Positions 9,350 to 18,100 of a DNA stretch of 64,000 bases are shown piece after piece. How positions within the stretch are numbered: the stretch's first letter is position 1; every line of letters starts with the position of its first letter. The notes below the pieces were generated by a model. That model searched no databases, was not told where the DNA came from, and saw only the letters and a program-made list of their open reading frames with translations. Source of the stretch: Sphingomonas bacterium (GTDB lineage Bacteria; Pseudomonadota; Alphaproteobacteria; Sphingomonadales; Sphingomonadaceae); assembly GCF_903642285.1 (NCBI RefSeq), contig NZ_CAHJWJ010000017.1, positions 1 to 64,000 on the forward strand. The letters are read 5' to 3'. The translations under genes were made by a program, and so were the position numbers.

Positions 9350-9453
9350 CGACCCCGGCGAAGGCCGGGGCCCAGTTGCGAGACGATGGCAGCGGCGCGA
9401 CACCCGCCGCCCCACCCCCTCTCGTCATCCCGGCCCTGAACCGGGGCCCCGCC
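9350..9453. repeat. Rearranged repeat halves, types B and B-like
   Basis: A left half of the type B element (CCCCGGCGAAGGCCGGGG then CCCAG, 9352-9375) is followed about 50 bases later by a diverged half (CGTCATCCCGGCCCTGAACC then GGGGCCCC, 9423-9450). Neither has its usual partner arm. Their join to the downstream toxin-like fragment suggests that repeat insertion or recombination removed the beginning of that gene. Confidence 0.6.
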
Positions 9454-9630
9454 AACGGGCTGAAGATCGGTTCGCAGATCATGGTCGACAAGGCGATGTC
9501 TGTGAGCCGCGACAGGATCGGAACCACGATCGGGCGGCTGAGCGCGGAGCAGATGCTCGCGGTGATGCGCGCGCTTGCCCTGTCTTTGCGATCGCCTGAC
9601 GCTGTCCTACACGATCGGCTTGTGCTGTAG
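9454..9630 (+). pseudogene. MazF/PemK-type toxin remnant (C-terminal fragment)
   Basis: The frame reads NGLKIGSQIMVDKAMSVSRD, then RIGTTIGRLSAEQMLAVMRA and LALSL. This matches the usual C-terminal third of MazF/PemK ribonuclease toxins (a K-P/G-S-Q-I-M-V-D-K strand, R-D-R-I-G, IGRL, and a final A-V-x-R-A-L-x-L-x-L helix). The N-terminal two thirds with the catalytic Arg and the antitoxin gene are missing; the DNA just upstream is repeat sequence. No good start lies in front of the fragment. It is therefore read as a decayed toxin-antitoxin module, not a working gene. An unrelated protein with a similar tail is possible. Confidence 0.6.
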
Positions 9631-9728
9631 ATCGGGTCATGCCCCGCTCCCCGCTCCGACATGACCATCGGTGCCCCCCGCAACCCCATGCGAAAGGCGT
9701 TTCCGACCCCGACGTGGCGTGTGGTTCG

Positions 9729-9802
9729 TCCACTTCCGCGCCGTCGACTCCGGCGAAGTGGAGGGCGCATGGCACACCTCCACTTCCTCCACTTCCGCGC
9801 CG
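9729..9802. repeat. 15-bp direct repeat upstream of purC
   Basis: TCCACTTCCGCGCCG occurs at 9729-9743 and again at 9788-9802, with an inverted GAAGTGGAGG between them (from about 9756). The cluster lies just upstream of the predicted purC promoter, so it may be a binding site for a regulator. It might equally be a chance GC-rich duplication. Confidence 0.45.
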
Positions 9803-9816
9803 AACCGCCACCAAGA

Positions 9817-9845
9817 TTGCACCCCGCCCCCACCGGGGATATAGC
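9817..9845 (+). promoter_or_regulatory. Predicted sigma-70 type promoter of purCSQ
   Basis: TTGCAC (9817-9822) and TATAGC (9840-9845) are separated by 17 bases and lie about 70 bases upstream of the purC start. Spacing and both boxes fit the vegetative consensus well for such a GC-rich region. Confidence 0.55.
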
Positions 9846-9912
9846 GCCGCATCCTTCGCCCCGGCGCGCTTGCCAGCGTCGCCGGGGCCGCTCGTTTCCA
9901 GGGGAACCGCCG

Positions 9913-10692
9913 ATGGCTCGTCGCCGCCAGATCTACGAGGGCAAGGCCAAGATCCTCTACGAGGGGCCCGAACCCGGCACGCTGATCCAGTATTTCAAGG
10001 ACGACGCCACCGCCTTCAACGCCCAGAAGAAGGGCACGATCAACGGCAAGGGCGTGCTGAACAACCGGATCAGCGAGCATATCTTCACCCTGCTCGACAT
10101 GATCGGCGTGCCGACGCACTTCATCCGCCGGCTGAACATGCGCGAACAGCTGATCCGCCAGGTCGAGATCGTCCCGATCGAGGTCGTGGTGAGGAACGTC
10201 GCCGCGGGGTCGCTGTCGAAGCGGCTGGGGATCGAGGAGGGCACCAAGCTGCCGCGCACGATCATCGAATATTATTACAAGGACGACGCGCTCGGTGATC
10301 CGATGATCTCCGACGAACATATCGCCGCGTTCGGCTGGGCGAGCCAGGAGGAGATGCACGACATCGCCGACCTGGCGATCCGGGTGAATGATTTCCTGTC
10401 TGGGCTGTTCGCCGGGGTCGGGATCCGGCTCGTCGATTTCAAGCTGGAATTCGGCCGCATCTGGGACAATGACTATGGCCGGATCATCCTGGCGGACGAG
10501 ATCAGCCCCGATGGCTGCCGGCTGTGGGACATGGAATCGAACGAGAAGATGGACAAGGATCGCTTCCGCCAGGACCTCGGCGGCGAGGCGGAGGCGTATC
10601 AGGAGGTCGCGCGGCGGCTGGGACTGATGCCCGAGGGCGAGGACAATGCGGTGCTCGACCTGGAAAAGCACCGCAAGAGCCGGGGCAAGTAG
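9913..10692 (+). CDS. purC: Phosphoribosylaminoimidazole-succinocarboxamide synthase
   Basis: The 259-residue SAICAR synthetase begins [20 protein letters not shown], with the YEGKAK motif at its N-terminus, then FNAQKKGTI, the [15 protein letters not shown] strand and the LVDFKLEFG and [14 protein letters not shown] active-site segments. The enzyme joins CAIR and aspartate using ATP in purine synthesis. The ATG at 9913 fits the family start exactly. The downstream purS begins immediately after the stop and purQ overlaps purS, so the three form one operon. purL is not in the window. Confidence 0.95.
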   Translation: MARRRQIYEGKAKILYEGPEPGTLIQYFKDDATAFNAQKKGTINGKGVLNNRISEHIFTLLDMIGVPTHFIRRLNMREQLIRQVEIVPIEVVVRNVAAGSLSKRLGIEEGTKLPRTIIEYYYKDDALGDPMISDEHIAAFGWASQEEMHDIADLAIRVNDFLSGLFAGVGIRLVDFKLEFGRIWDNDYGRIILADEISPDGCRLWDMESNEKMDKDRFRQDLGGEAEAYQEVARRLGLMPEGEDNAVLDLEKHRKSRGK

Positions 10693-10923
10693 ATGAAGCT
10701 GAAGGTCTTCGTGACGCTGAAGCCCGGCGTGCTCGATCCGCAGGGCAAGGCGATCCACCATGCGCTCGGCGGGCTGGGCTTCGCGGGCGTCAACGACGTG
10801 CGGGCCGGCAAGCTGATCGAGCTGGACGTCGCGGACGATACCGACGACGCCGCGATCGACGGCATGTGCCGCAAGCTGCTCGCGAATACGGTCATCGAGA
10901 ATTACCGGGTGGAGAGGGCGTAA
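10693..10923 (+). CDS. purS: Phosphoribosylformylglycinamidine synthase subunit PurS
   Basis: The 76-residue PurS has the usual [20 protein letters not shown] opening and the V-R-x-G-K-x-I-E-L-D core. PurS bridges the amidotransferase PurQ and the synthase PurL in the three-subunit FGAM synthase found in alphaproteobacteria and Gram-positive bacteria. The ATG directly follows the purC stop and the stop TAA overlaps the purQ ATG (TAATG). Confidence 0.94.
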   Translation: MKLKVFVTLKPGVLDPQGKAIHHALGGLGFAGVNDVRAGKLIELDVADDTDDAAIDGMCRKLLANTVIENYRVERA

Positions 10924-11591
10924 TGCGCACCGCGGTCGTCGTCTTTCCGGGATCGAATTGCGATCGCGATCTGGCGGTGGCGTTGCGCGAAGTGACGGGC
11001 GTCGCGCCCGTGATGGCGTGGCATGGCGACAGCGACCTGCCCGACGGCATCGGTCTGGTCGCGGTGCCCGGCGGGTTTTCGTACGGTGACTATCTGCGCT
11101 CGGGCGCGATCGCGGCGCGGTCGCCGATCATGCGCGCGGTGGTGGAGGCGGCCGGACGGGGCCTGCCGGTACTGGGCGTCTGCAACGGCTTTCAGGTGCT
11201 GACCGAGGCCGGGTTGCTCCCGGGGGCGCTGATGCGGAACGAGGGGCTGAACTATGTCTGCCGCGACGTGCCGCTGACGGTCGCGAACGCGCAGACCACG
11301 TTCACCAGCCGCTATTCGGCGAACGAGGCGATCACGATCCCGGTCGGCCATCACGACGGCAATTATTTCGCGGACGCCGACACGCTTGACCGGCTGGAGG
11401 GCGAAGGCCGCGTCGCGTTCCGCTACGCCGCCCCGATCAACGGCTCCGCGCGCGACATCGCCGGCGTGCTGAACGATGCCGGCAATGTCCTGGGCATGAT
11501 GCCCCACCCCGAACGCCGGTTCGAACCGGCGCATGGCGGAACGGACGGCCGGCGATTGTTCGAGGGGCTGCTGGAAATGGCAGGCGCCTGA
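10923..11591 (+). CDS. purQ: Phosphoribosylformylglycinamidine synthase subunit PurQ
   Basis: The 222-residue class I glutamine amidotransferase has PGSNCDRD near the start, [11 protein letters not shown], the nucleophile Cys in LGVCNGFQ, and the His/Glu of the catalytic triad in MMPHPERR. It releases ammonia from glutamine for PurL. The start overlaps the purS stop by one base. The next gene is on the opposite strand, so the operon ends here. Confidence 0.95.
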   Translation: MRTAVVVFPGSNCDRDLAVALREVTGVAPVMAWHGDSDLPDGIGLVAVPGGFSYGDYLRSGAIAARSPIMRAVVEAAGRGLPVLGVCNGFQVLTEAGLLPGALMRNEGLNYVCRDVPLTVANAQTTFTSRYSANEAITIPVGHHDGNYFADADTLDRLEGEGRVAFRYAAPINGSARDIAGVLNDAGNVLGMMPHPERRFEPAHGGTDGRRLFEGLLEMAGA

Positions 11592-11676
11592 CCGCTGTCC
11601 TACAACGCCGGGATATGTCATATCCGCCGGGCTCTTTGATTGCGTCAGTTATTTACTCGACCCCGTCCGGGCGCGA

Positions 11677-12417
11677 TCAGACCCGCGTCCGGAACGGTGA
11701 GAAGTCCGTGCCGCGGTCGAACACGTCCACCCCCTCGACCCGCTTGAGCCAGCCCACGACCGCATAGGTCACCGGGGTCAGCAGCACTTCCCACCCGACC
11801 TTCAGCGCCCATTGCGTGAACAGCACGACGACCACGAGGTGCGTCGTCCACCCCACTGCCCCCAGAAACGCCAGCGGATAGAAGATCGCGCTGTCCACGG
11901 CCTGGCCGAACACCGTGGAGCCGATGGTGCGGCTCCACAGATGCCGCCCCCCCGTCCAGATCTTCATCCGCGCCAGGACGTAGGAATTGACGAACTCCCC
12001 CGCCCAGAACGCGCAGACGCTGGCGAATACGATCCGCGGCACCTGGCCGAACACCGTCTCGTACGCCGCCTGATTGGTCCAGGACGGTGCGGGTGGCAGC
12101 GCGACGACGACCCAGGCCATGAACGCCATGAAGACGGTCGCGCCGAACCCCGCCCAGATCACCCGGCGCGCGCGGGCATAACCATAGACCTCGGTCAGGA
12201 TGTCGCCGATGACGTAGCTGACCGGGAAGAACAGGATGCCCGCCCCGAACGGCCATGGCCCGATCAGCGGCAGCGTCACCACCGCGACCTTGCCCGCGCC
12301 GATGACGTTCGACAGCAGCAGGATCGCGACGAACGCCGCCATGACGAAATCATAATAGCGGAACGGCCCGTGCGCGACGTCCGACGCGGCGGTCCGCTGC
12401 TCTGTCCCCCCATCCAT
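11677..12417 (-). CDS. Queuosine precursor transporter (YhhQ/VUT family)
   Basis: The 246-residue inner-membrane protein has about six hydrophobic segments and the family motifs FRYYDFVMAAFVAILLLSNV, FPVSYVIGDILTEVYGYARA, the F-W-A-G-E-F-V-N-S-Y region and SRTIGSTVFGQAVDS. Members take up queuosine precursors such as preQ0 or preQ1. The gene is monocistronic and converges on purQ. I looked for a preQ1 riboswitch in the short leader before the tRNA gene and saw none. Confidence 0.88.
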   Translation of the reverse strand: MDGGTEQRTAASDVAHGPFRYYDFVMAAFVAILLLSNVIGAGKVAVVTLPLIGPWPFGAGILFFPVSYVIGDILTEVYGYARARRVIWAGFGATVFMAFMAWVVVALPPAPSWTNQAAYETVFGQVPRIVFASVCAFWAGEFVNSYVLARMKIWTGGRHLWSRTIGSTVFGQAVDSAIFYPLAFLGAVGWTTHLVVVVLFTQWALKVGWEVLLTPVTYAVVGWLKRVEGVDVFDRGTDFSPFRTRV

Positions 12418-12477
12418 GCCGGCGTTATGATGAAGGTTCCGTCACCGCGCAATCCGCGCTAATCGGCCGGTGGCTGC

Positions 12478-12554
12478 GCGCCCGTAGCTCAGATGGATAG
12501 AGCACGAGCCTTCTAAGCTTGAGGTCGCTGGTTCGAGGCCAGCCGGGCGCGCCA
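12478..12554 (+). tRNA. tRNA-Arg (anticodon UCU)
   Basis: The 77-base gene folds as a full cloverleaf: acceptor GCGCCCG pairs with CGGGCGC, the anticodon stem CGAGC/GCTTG encloses loop CTTCTAA (anticodon TCT), and the T arm is GCTGG-TTCGAGG-CCAGC. The discriminator G is followed by an encoded CCA. It reads AGA codons. The CCA end touches the stop codon of thyA, which converges from the other strand, with no base between. Confidence 0.96.
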
Positions 12555-13484
12555 TCACACCGCGACGGGTGCGGAAATGGCCGGGTGCGGATCATAGTCC
12601 TCGATCGCGAGATCCTCGATGCGGTAATGGAACATGCTGGCCGGCCGCCGCCCGATCCGAAGCCGAGGTTCGCCGCGCGGGGTGCGGGCAAGTTGCTCGG
12701 TCACGAGATGCTCATGATTGAGATACACATGCGCATCGCCGGCGCTCCACACCAGTTCGCCCGGCATCAGGTCGCATTGCTGCGCCAGCATCCGGATCAG
12801 CAAGGCGGCGGAGAACGCATTGAACGCGAAGCCGAGCCCGAGATCGCACGATCGCTGCCACAGCATCCCCGACAGCCGCCCACCCGCGACGTGGAACTGA
12901 TACGTCATATGGCAGGGCGGCAGCGCCATCGCGTCCAGTTCCGCTACGTTCCAGCCGGTGAACAACAGCCGCCGCGAGGTCGGGTCGTGACGAATGCCTT
13001 CGACCAGCGTGGCGATCTGGTTGACGCCGGGACCACGGCGGAACAGGCCGTCGCGCGCCGGTTCGTACGTGTCCCAATCGACCCATTGCTTGCCATAGAC
13101 CGGGCCGAGATCGCCCCATTGGGCGGCGAAGTCGTCATCCGCCGAAATGCGCGCCTCGAACGCGTCGCGGTCGAGCGCTTCGCCGGTCGCACGGCGATAG
13201 CGGTCGAGCGGCCAGTCGGTCCAGATATGCACCTTCTGCCGCACGAGGTTGCGGATGTTGGTGTCGCCGGTCAGGAACCACAGCATCTCGCGCGCCGCGG
13301 TCTTCCACGCCACCCGCTTCGTCGTCAGCAGCGGCACGCGATCCTCGGACAGATCGAAGCGCATGGTCGGCCCGAACAGCGACCGGGTGCCCACGCCGGT
13401 GCGGTCGCGGCGTTCGTCGCCATGCGTCCATACGTCGCGCAACAGCGACAGATATTGATGCTCGAAATGCGCCGGCTCGGTCAT
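12555..13484 (-). CDS. thyA: Thymidylate synthase
   Basis: The 309-residue ThyA has RTGVGTRSLFG near the N-terminus, LLTTKRVAWKTAAREMLWFL, the catalytic Cys in MALPPCHMTYQF, and QRSCDLGLGFAFN for substrate binding. It methylates dUMP to dTMP with methylene-tetrahydrofolate. Length is longer than the E. coli enzyme because of an insert after the DRYRRATGEALDRDAF region, as in several proteobacteria. The ATG at 13484 gives MTEPAHFEHQYLSLLRDV, the usual start; the open frame upstream is antisense to the next gene. The stop abuts tRNA-Arg. Confidence 0.94.
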   Translation of the reverse strand: MTEPAHFEHQYLSLLRDVWTHGDERRDRTGVGTRSLFGPTMRFDLSEDRVPLLTTKRVAWKTAAREMLWFLTGDTNIRNLVRQKVHIWTDWPLDRYRRATGEALDRDAFEARISADDDFAAQWGDLGPVYGKQWVDWDTYEPARDGLFRRGPGVNQIATLVEGIRHDPTSRRLLFTGWNVAELDAMALPPCHMTYQFHVAGGRLSGMLWQRSCDLGLGFAFNAFSAALLIRMLAQQCDLMPGELVWSAGDAHVYLNHEHLVTEQLARTPRGEPRLRIGRRPASMFHYRIEDLAIEDYDPHPAISAPVAV

Positions 13485-13592
13485 CGGCCTTCGGTAGAAC
13501 GGCGTTGACGAGTCGGCTAGCCGCCGCGCCGTTTGCGCCGAAACGACCGCGGTTGGCCGTGCATCGGTCGCCCCGCGCCGACACGCTCGGCC

Positions 13593-13970
13593 ATGTCGCC
13601 CGACGCCGATCCGTTTGCGCGCGCCCGTGCGGCGCTGCTGGTCGGGATCGTCGATCCGCACCGCGAGATCGCGGGGATCGGATATTTCGATCCGGAATGG
13701 CGGCTTCTCGGCCGGCGGCACGTCGTGGGCGGCGCGGCGCATATCGCATTGCCGATCCGGACCATCATCGTCGATGCGCTGGCGTTCGGCGCACGAGACG
13801 TCGTCATCGCGCATGGCCATCCGAGCGGCGATCCGGCACCGAGCATCGCGGACATCGCCTATACCCGGCTGCTCGCGCGGACGCTGGCGGCGATCGACAT
13901 GCGGCTGGCGGATCATCTGATCGTGACGCCGGACGGCACGACCGCGCTGCGCGCGCTCGGACTGCTGTGA
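13593..13970 (+). CDS. RadC-like JAB (MPN+) domain protein, short form
   Basis: The 125-residue protein carries a metal-dependent JAB signature: the glutamate-side strand near the start and H-G-H-P-S-G-D-P-x-P-S-x-x-D, which matches the RadC H-N-H-P-S-G motif with its metal-binding His, His and Asp. The helix-hairpin-helix domain that normally precedes JAB in RadC is missing. Despite the name, no DNA-repair role is established for this family. ATG at 13593 is chosen because upstream residues read poorly. It is divergent from thyA. Confidence 0.72.
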   Translation: MSPDADPFARARAALLVGIVDPHREIAGIGYFDPEWRLLGRRHVVGGAAHIALPIRTIIVDALAFGARDVVIAHGHPSGDPAPSIADIAYTRLLARTLAAIDMRLADHLIVTPDGTTALRALGLL

Positions 13971-14041
13971 GGCGGTTAACCGATCCATAAGGGCTCGCCG
14001 TTATCCCGCGTACCTGACCAGGAGGTCATGGGCGCGACGCG

Positions 14042-15043
14042 ATGCAGAGACAGTCAATGCTGGTCGTGTTCGGGCTGGTGTTCAGCACGTCGTGCGTGCC
14101 GCAGCCTATGAACCTGACCGCATCCCGGACCAGCCAGCCGATTGCGGACGCGCAGCCCCTGCTCCGCAAGCTCGATCTAACGGTTTCCCCCGACGATACC
14201 GCCCCGCCGACCGCCGCCGCACTGGCGTTCGCACGCAGCGATTTCGATGGTGCTCCGCCGTTCCTGGCGGCGATGCGGAGCGACGAGGATGCCCGTCGCG
14301 CGACCGATTGCCTGACCCAGGCGGTTTATTACGAAGCGCGTTCCGAACCCGTCGATGGCCAGCGTGCGGTAGCGCAGGTCGTGCTGAACCGCGTGCGCGA
14401 CCGCGCCTTTCCGCACAGCGTCTGCGGCGTGGTGTTCCAGGGATCGGAACGCCGTACCGGCTGTCAATTCTCGTTCACCTGCGACGGATCTATGAACCGC
14501 CCCCTCCAGCTCGCGGCATGGGGCCGCGCGCGCATCGTCGCGCAGGCGGCGCTGGGCGGCAGCGTCTATGCGCCGGTCGGCTCGGCGACGCATTACCATG
14601 CCAATTACGTCTCGCCCTGGTGGGCCCCCAGCCTCATGCGGATCGGCGCGGTGGGATCGCACATCTTCTACCGCTGGCGCGACGCGCTGGAGCGGGCGCT
14701 GGCGTTCCGGCAGGACTATAGCGGCAGCGAACCCGGGGTGGCGGCCGCTACCGCCGTCGTCGCGTCGGGCGCAAGGAACGCCGGCGTGCTGGTTCATTAT
14801 GCGAGCGGCAGCGCCGGCAGCGGACCGGGCGGCGGCGTGGCGGCGACCCCGCTCGCCGCGGTGGCCACCGAGGGAAGCGTGATGATCCACCGCGGCCCGG
14901 CGACCGCGACGGATTCGCCGCGGCGAATGACCGCGGTGGCGGGCGTTCACGTCCATATGGGTTCCCCAGACCATGCCCCGTCGTCCGAAGCCGGCGACGG
15001 CACCATGGCCTCCGGTTCGGCGGCAGGCGACGGCACCACCTGA
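14042..15043 (+). CDS. Cell wall hydrolase, SleB family, probable lipoprotein
   Basis: The 333-residue exported protein begins MQRQSMLVVFGLVFSTSCVP, with a possible lipobox ending at Cys18. Residues about 85-205 form a Hydrolase_2 (SleB/CwlJ) domain: CLTQAVYYEARSEP with the catalytic Glu, AVAQVVLNRVRD, CGVVFQG and CQFSFTCDG. The family cuts peptidoglycan, and in non-sporulating alphaproteobacteria it acts in wall turnover. The last 120 residues are low-complexity Ala/Gly/Thr and probably disordered. The gene stands alone, with a GGAGG-type site (accaggaggtc) 15-20 bases before the start. Confidence 0.85.
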   Translation: MQRQSMLVVFGLVFSTSCVPQPMNLTASRTSQPIADAQPLLRKLDLTVSPDDTAPPTAAALAFARSDFDGAPPFLAAMRSDEDARRATDCLTQAVYYEARSEPVDGQRAVAQVVLNRVRDRAFPHSVCGVVFQGSERRTGCQFSFTCDGSMNRPLQLAAWGRARIVAQAALGGSVYAPVGSATHYHANYVSPWWAPSLMRIGAVGSHIFYRWRDALERALAFRQDYSGSEPGVAAATAVVASGARNAGVLVHYASGSAGSGPGGGVAATPLAAVATEGSVMIHRGPATATDSPRRMTAVAGVHVHMGSPDHAPSSEAGDGTMASGSAAGDGTT

Positions 15044-15136
15044 TCGGCGTTCCCGCCTCGTGTCGGCATCGATCGATGCGGCTTGTGTCTTCATGGTTCC
15101 TCGTTCTACCAATGCCGCGTCGAACAAGGGGGCATC

Positions 15137-16585
15137 ATGACAGGAACGATCCGCGGGCGGGTGATCCGCACCGCGCTGGGTTTGGCGGGCGTCGTCGCGC
15201 TGGTCGCGTGCACCGGAAGCGACGATCATCCGAAGTCGGCCGCCGGCACCGCGCCCGCCAAGGCACCGGCACCGGGTATCGGCAAGGGCTATGCCCATGA
15301 TCCCTACCCCTCGACCTACAAAGCCTATCCCGGCGTGCCGACATTGGTCAGGAACGTCACGGTCTTCGATGGCGAGGGTGGCCGGATCGACGGCGGATCG
15401 GTGTTGTTCGCCGACGGCAAGATCGTCGCGCTGGGCCAGACTCTATCTGTGCCCGCCGGTGCCACCGTCATCGACGGCGCGGGCAAATGGGTGACCCCCG
15501 GCGTCATCGATATCCACAGCCATCTGGGCGACTATCCAAGCCCCGCCGTCCGCGCGAACAGCGACGGCAACGAGGCGACGGCCCCGGTGACCGCGGAAGT
15601 CTGGGCCGAACATAGCGTCTGGCCGCAGGACCCCGGCTTCAGCCGCGCGCTGACCAACGGCGGCGTCACCACGCTGGAGATACTGCCCGGCTCCGCCAAC
15701 CTGTTCGGCGGCCGGTCGGTCGTGCTGAAGAACGTCTATGCCCGTACCACGCAGGGCATGAAGTTTCCCGGCGCGCCCTATGGCCTGAAGATGGCATGCG
15801 GCGAAAATCCGAAGCGCGTCTATGGCAGCAAGGGCCGCGAACCCTCGACCCGCATGGGCAACATCGCGGTCGACCGCATGACCTGGGCGAAGGCGGTCGA
15901 ATATAAACGCAAATGGGACAAGTACGAGAAGGACGGGGGCGAACCGCCCGCGCGCGACATCCAGATGGATACGCTGCGCGGCGTGCTGGACGGTGAAATC
16001 CGGGTACAGAACCACTGCTATCGTTCGGACGAGATGGCCAACGTCATCGATATGTCGAAGGAATTCGGCTATCACGTCGCGGCATTCCACCACGCGGTCG
16101 AGGCGTACAAGATCGCCGACCTGCTGAAGGCTAACAGTATCTGCGCCGCGGTCTGGTCCGACTGGTACGGGTTCAAGATGGAAAGCTTCGACGGCATCCG
16201 GGAAAATCTGGCGCTGCTGCAGAAGGCGGGCACCTGCGCGATGATCCATTCGGACGACGAGAACGGCATCCAGCGGCTGAACCAGGAAGTCGCCAAGGCG
16301 CTCGCCGCGGGACGGCGTGCGGGGATCGATATCCCGGATGCGGTGGCGTGGCAGTGGCTGTCGTACAACCCGGCCAAGGCGCTCGGCATCGAACAGCGCA
16401 CCGGCAGCCTGAAGCCGGGCAAGATGGCGGACGTGGTGCTGTGGAACGGCAATCCGTTCAGCGTCTATACCCGGCCCGAAAAGGTCTGGATCGACGGCGC
16501 GCTGCTCTACGACGCCAACGACCCGGCACGACGGCCGGTATCCGATTTCGAGCTTGGCCAGCCGGGCATGGGAGATGTGAAGTGA
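15137..16585 (+). CDS. Exported amidohydrolase, lipoprotein
   Basis: The 482-residue protein has a signal ending in the lipobox LVAC. It then shows the amidohydrolase fold: NVTVFDGEGGRIDGGSVLFA, the metal-binding HxH in GVIDIHSHLG, HCYRSDE, FHHAVEAYK, IHSDDENG with the catalytic-type Asp, and the C-terminal KPGKMADVVLWNGNPF beta-sandwich strand. It probably hydrolyses a cyclic amide or peptide-like bond in the periplasm; the substrate is unknown. ATG at 15137 follows a clear AAGGGGG site. The next gene overlaps its stop (GTGA), so the two act as a coupled pair. Confidence 0.85.
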   Translation: MTGTIRGRVIRTALGLAGVVALVACTGSDDHPKSAAGTAPAKAPAPGIGKGYAHDPYPSTYKAYPGVPTLVRNVTVFDGEGGRIDGGSVLFADGKIVALGQTLSVPAGATVIDGAGKWVTPGVIDIHSHLGDYPSPAVRANSDGNEATAPVTAEVWAEHSVWPQDPGFSRALTNGGVTTLEILPGSANLFGGRSVVLKNVYARTTQGMKFPGAPYGLKMACGENPKRVYGSKGREPSTRMGNIAVDRMTWAKAVEYKRKWDKYEKDGGEPPARDIQMDTLRGVLDGEIRVQNHCYRSDEMANVIDMSKEFGYHVAAFHHAVEAYKIADLLKANSICAAVWSDWYGFKMESFDGIRENLALLQKAGTCAMIHSDDENGIQRLNQEVAKALAAGRRAGIDIPDAVAWQWLSYNPAKALGIEQRTGSLKPGKMADVVLWNGNPFSVYTRPEKVWIDGALLYDANDPARRPVSDFELGQPGMGDVK

Positions 16586-17880
16586 AGGCGCTCCTTCTCG
16601 CAGCCGCCGCGCTGATCGCCGCGCCCGTATCCGCGCAGACGGTCGCGGTCGTCGGCGGCACCCTCGCGATCGGTGACGGCAGCCAGCCGATCGCGAACGG
16701 CACGGTCGTCTTCCGCGATGGTCGAATCGTCGCCGCCGGCACAAACGTCGCGGTGCCGGCGGGCGCGACCGTCGTCGATGCGCACGGCAAATGGATCGCC
16801 GCCGGGATCGTCGCGGGCTTCACCAATCTGGGGCTGGTCGATGCGGACGGCGTCGAGGAAAGCAACGACGAACGCGCCGGCAAATCGCCGTTCAACGCCG
16901 CGATCGACATCGCGCCGTGGATCAACCCTTCGGCGGACGTGATCGGTAACGAGCGTCTGGGCGGCGTCACGCGTGCGGTCGTCGCGCCGGGCAGCGCGGG
17001 GTCGATCTTCGCGGGTCAGGGCGCGGTCATCGATCTCGGTTCGGGCGCACCGCCGGTGACCAAGGCGCATGCGTTCCAGTATGTCGAACTGGGCGAGGAT
17101 GGTGGACGTCAGGCCGGCGGTAGCCGCCCTGCCGCCTTCGCGATGTTCCGCGATGCGCTGGCGCAGGCGGCGGACTATCGCCGTTCGCCGGCAAGCTTCG
17201 GGGGTCGTGAAAAGGACTCGCTACTGAAGCGCGGCGATGCGGAGGCATTGCTGGCGGTGATCGACGGTCGCACGCCGCTGCTGGTCCATGTCGAGCGGGC
17301 CAGCGATATTCTCGCGGTGCTGGCGCTCCCTGCGACCTATCCCAAACTGCGGCTTATCCTGCTCGGCGCGACCGAGGGATGGACCGTGGCACCCCAGATC
17401 GAAGCCGCGCATGTCCCCGTGATCGCCGCGGCGATCGCCGATCTGCCGGCGGCGTTCGAAAAGATCGCGGCGACCGAATCGAACGTCGGACGAATGACGC
17501 GTGCGGGCATCCCGGTCGCGATCTCGACCGTCGGCGCGAACACGGCACCGGGGGAGCACATATTGACGCAGCTGGCCGGCAATCTCGTGGGCTTCGCGAA
17601 GCTGCCGGGCGCGACCGGGCTCGATTGGGGTCAGGCGTTCGCGACGATCACCTCGAAGCCTGCCCAGGCGATGGGGATGGATGGCGAGATCGGCTCGCTC
17701 CGTCCCGGCCGCCGGGCGGACGTGGTGCTGTGGGACGGCGATCCATTGGAATTGTCGTCGAACACGGTCGCGATCTGGATTGACGGTCGCGCTCAGCCGA
17801 TGACGTCGCGCCAGACGCAGTTGCGCGACCGGTACCGCGTGCCGGGCGAGGGCGCATTGCCCAAGGCGTATGAGCATTGA
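16582..17880 (+). CDS. Exported amidohydrolase-like protein lacking the metal HxH
   Basis: The GTG start overlaps the previous stop. The 432-residue product has a Sec signal (KALLLAAAALIAAPVSAQ) and the amidohydrolase frame, including VAVVGGTLAIGDGSQPI at the front and SLRPGRRADVVLWDGDPLEL at the end. Where its partner has GVIDIHSHLG, this protein reads GIVAGFTNLG, so both metal-binding His are lost. The region equivalent to HSDDENG has no matching Asp. It is therefore likely a non-catalytic partner or has a changed mechanism, and may form a heteromer with the upstream enzyme. Confidence 0.8.
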   Translation: MKALLLAAAALIAAPVSAQTVAVVGGTLAIGDGSQPIANGTVVFRDGRIVAAGTNVAVPAGATVVDAHGKWIAAGIVAGFTNLGLVDADGVEESNDERAGKSPFNAAIDIAPWINPSADVIGNERLGGVTRAVVAPGSAGSIFAGQGAVIDLGSGAPPVTKAHAFQYVELGEDGGRQAGGSRPAAFAMFRDALAQAADYRRSPASFGGREKDSLLKRGDAEALLAVIDGRTPLLVHVERASDILAVLALPATYPKLRLILLGATEGWTVAPQIEAAHVPVIAAAIADLPAAFEKIAATESNVGRMTRAGIPVAISTVGANTAPGEHILTQLAGNLVGFAKLPGATGLDWGQAFATITSKPAQAMGMDGEIGSLRPGRRADVVLWDGDPLELSSNTVAIWIDGRAQPMTSRQTQLRDRYRVPGEGALPKAYEH

Positions 17881-18100
17881 GTTTGTGTACGCACGCCGAT
17901 CGATCATCCGTCGCCCCGGCCTTGCACCAAGGCGTATCGTGCGCCCAATTCCGGCGCGTCAGGATGCGCTGCACGACGAATGCGGGACGAGCCGGACATG
18001 ACGCAGGCGGTCGACCCGACGGCACCGACGAAGCGGGGCAAGCGGCGTCGATATAAAAACTCGTTCGAAAGCGGGTGATCGACGGAGCATTGCATCGGCG

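Noticed and set aside
11592..11676. Possible preQ1 riboswitch or terminator near the queuosine transporter
   Set aside because: This interval is at the 3' end of both genes, and the transporter leader near 12418-12477 shows no preQ1 aptamer pattern.
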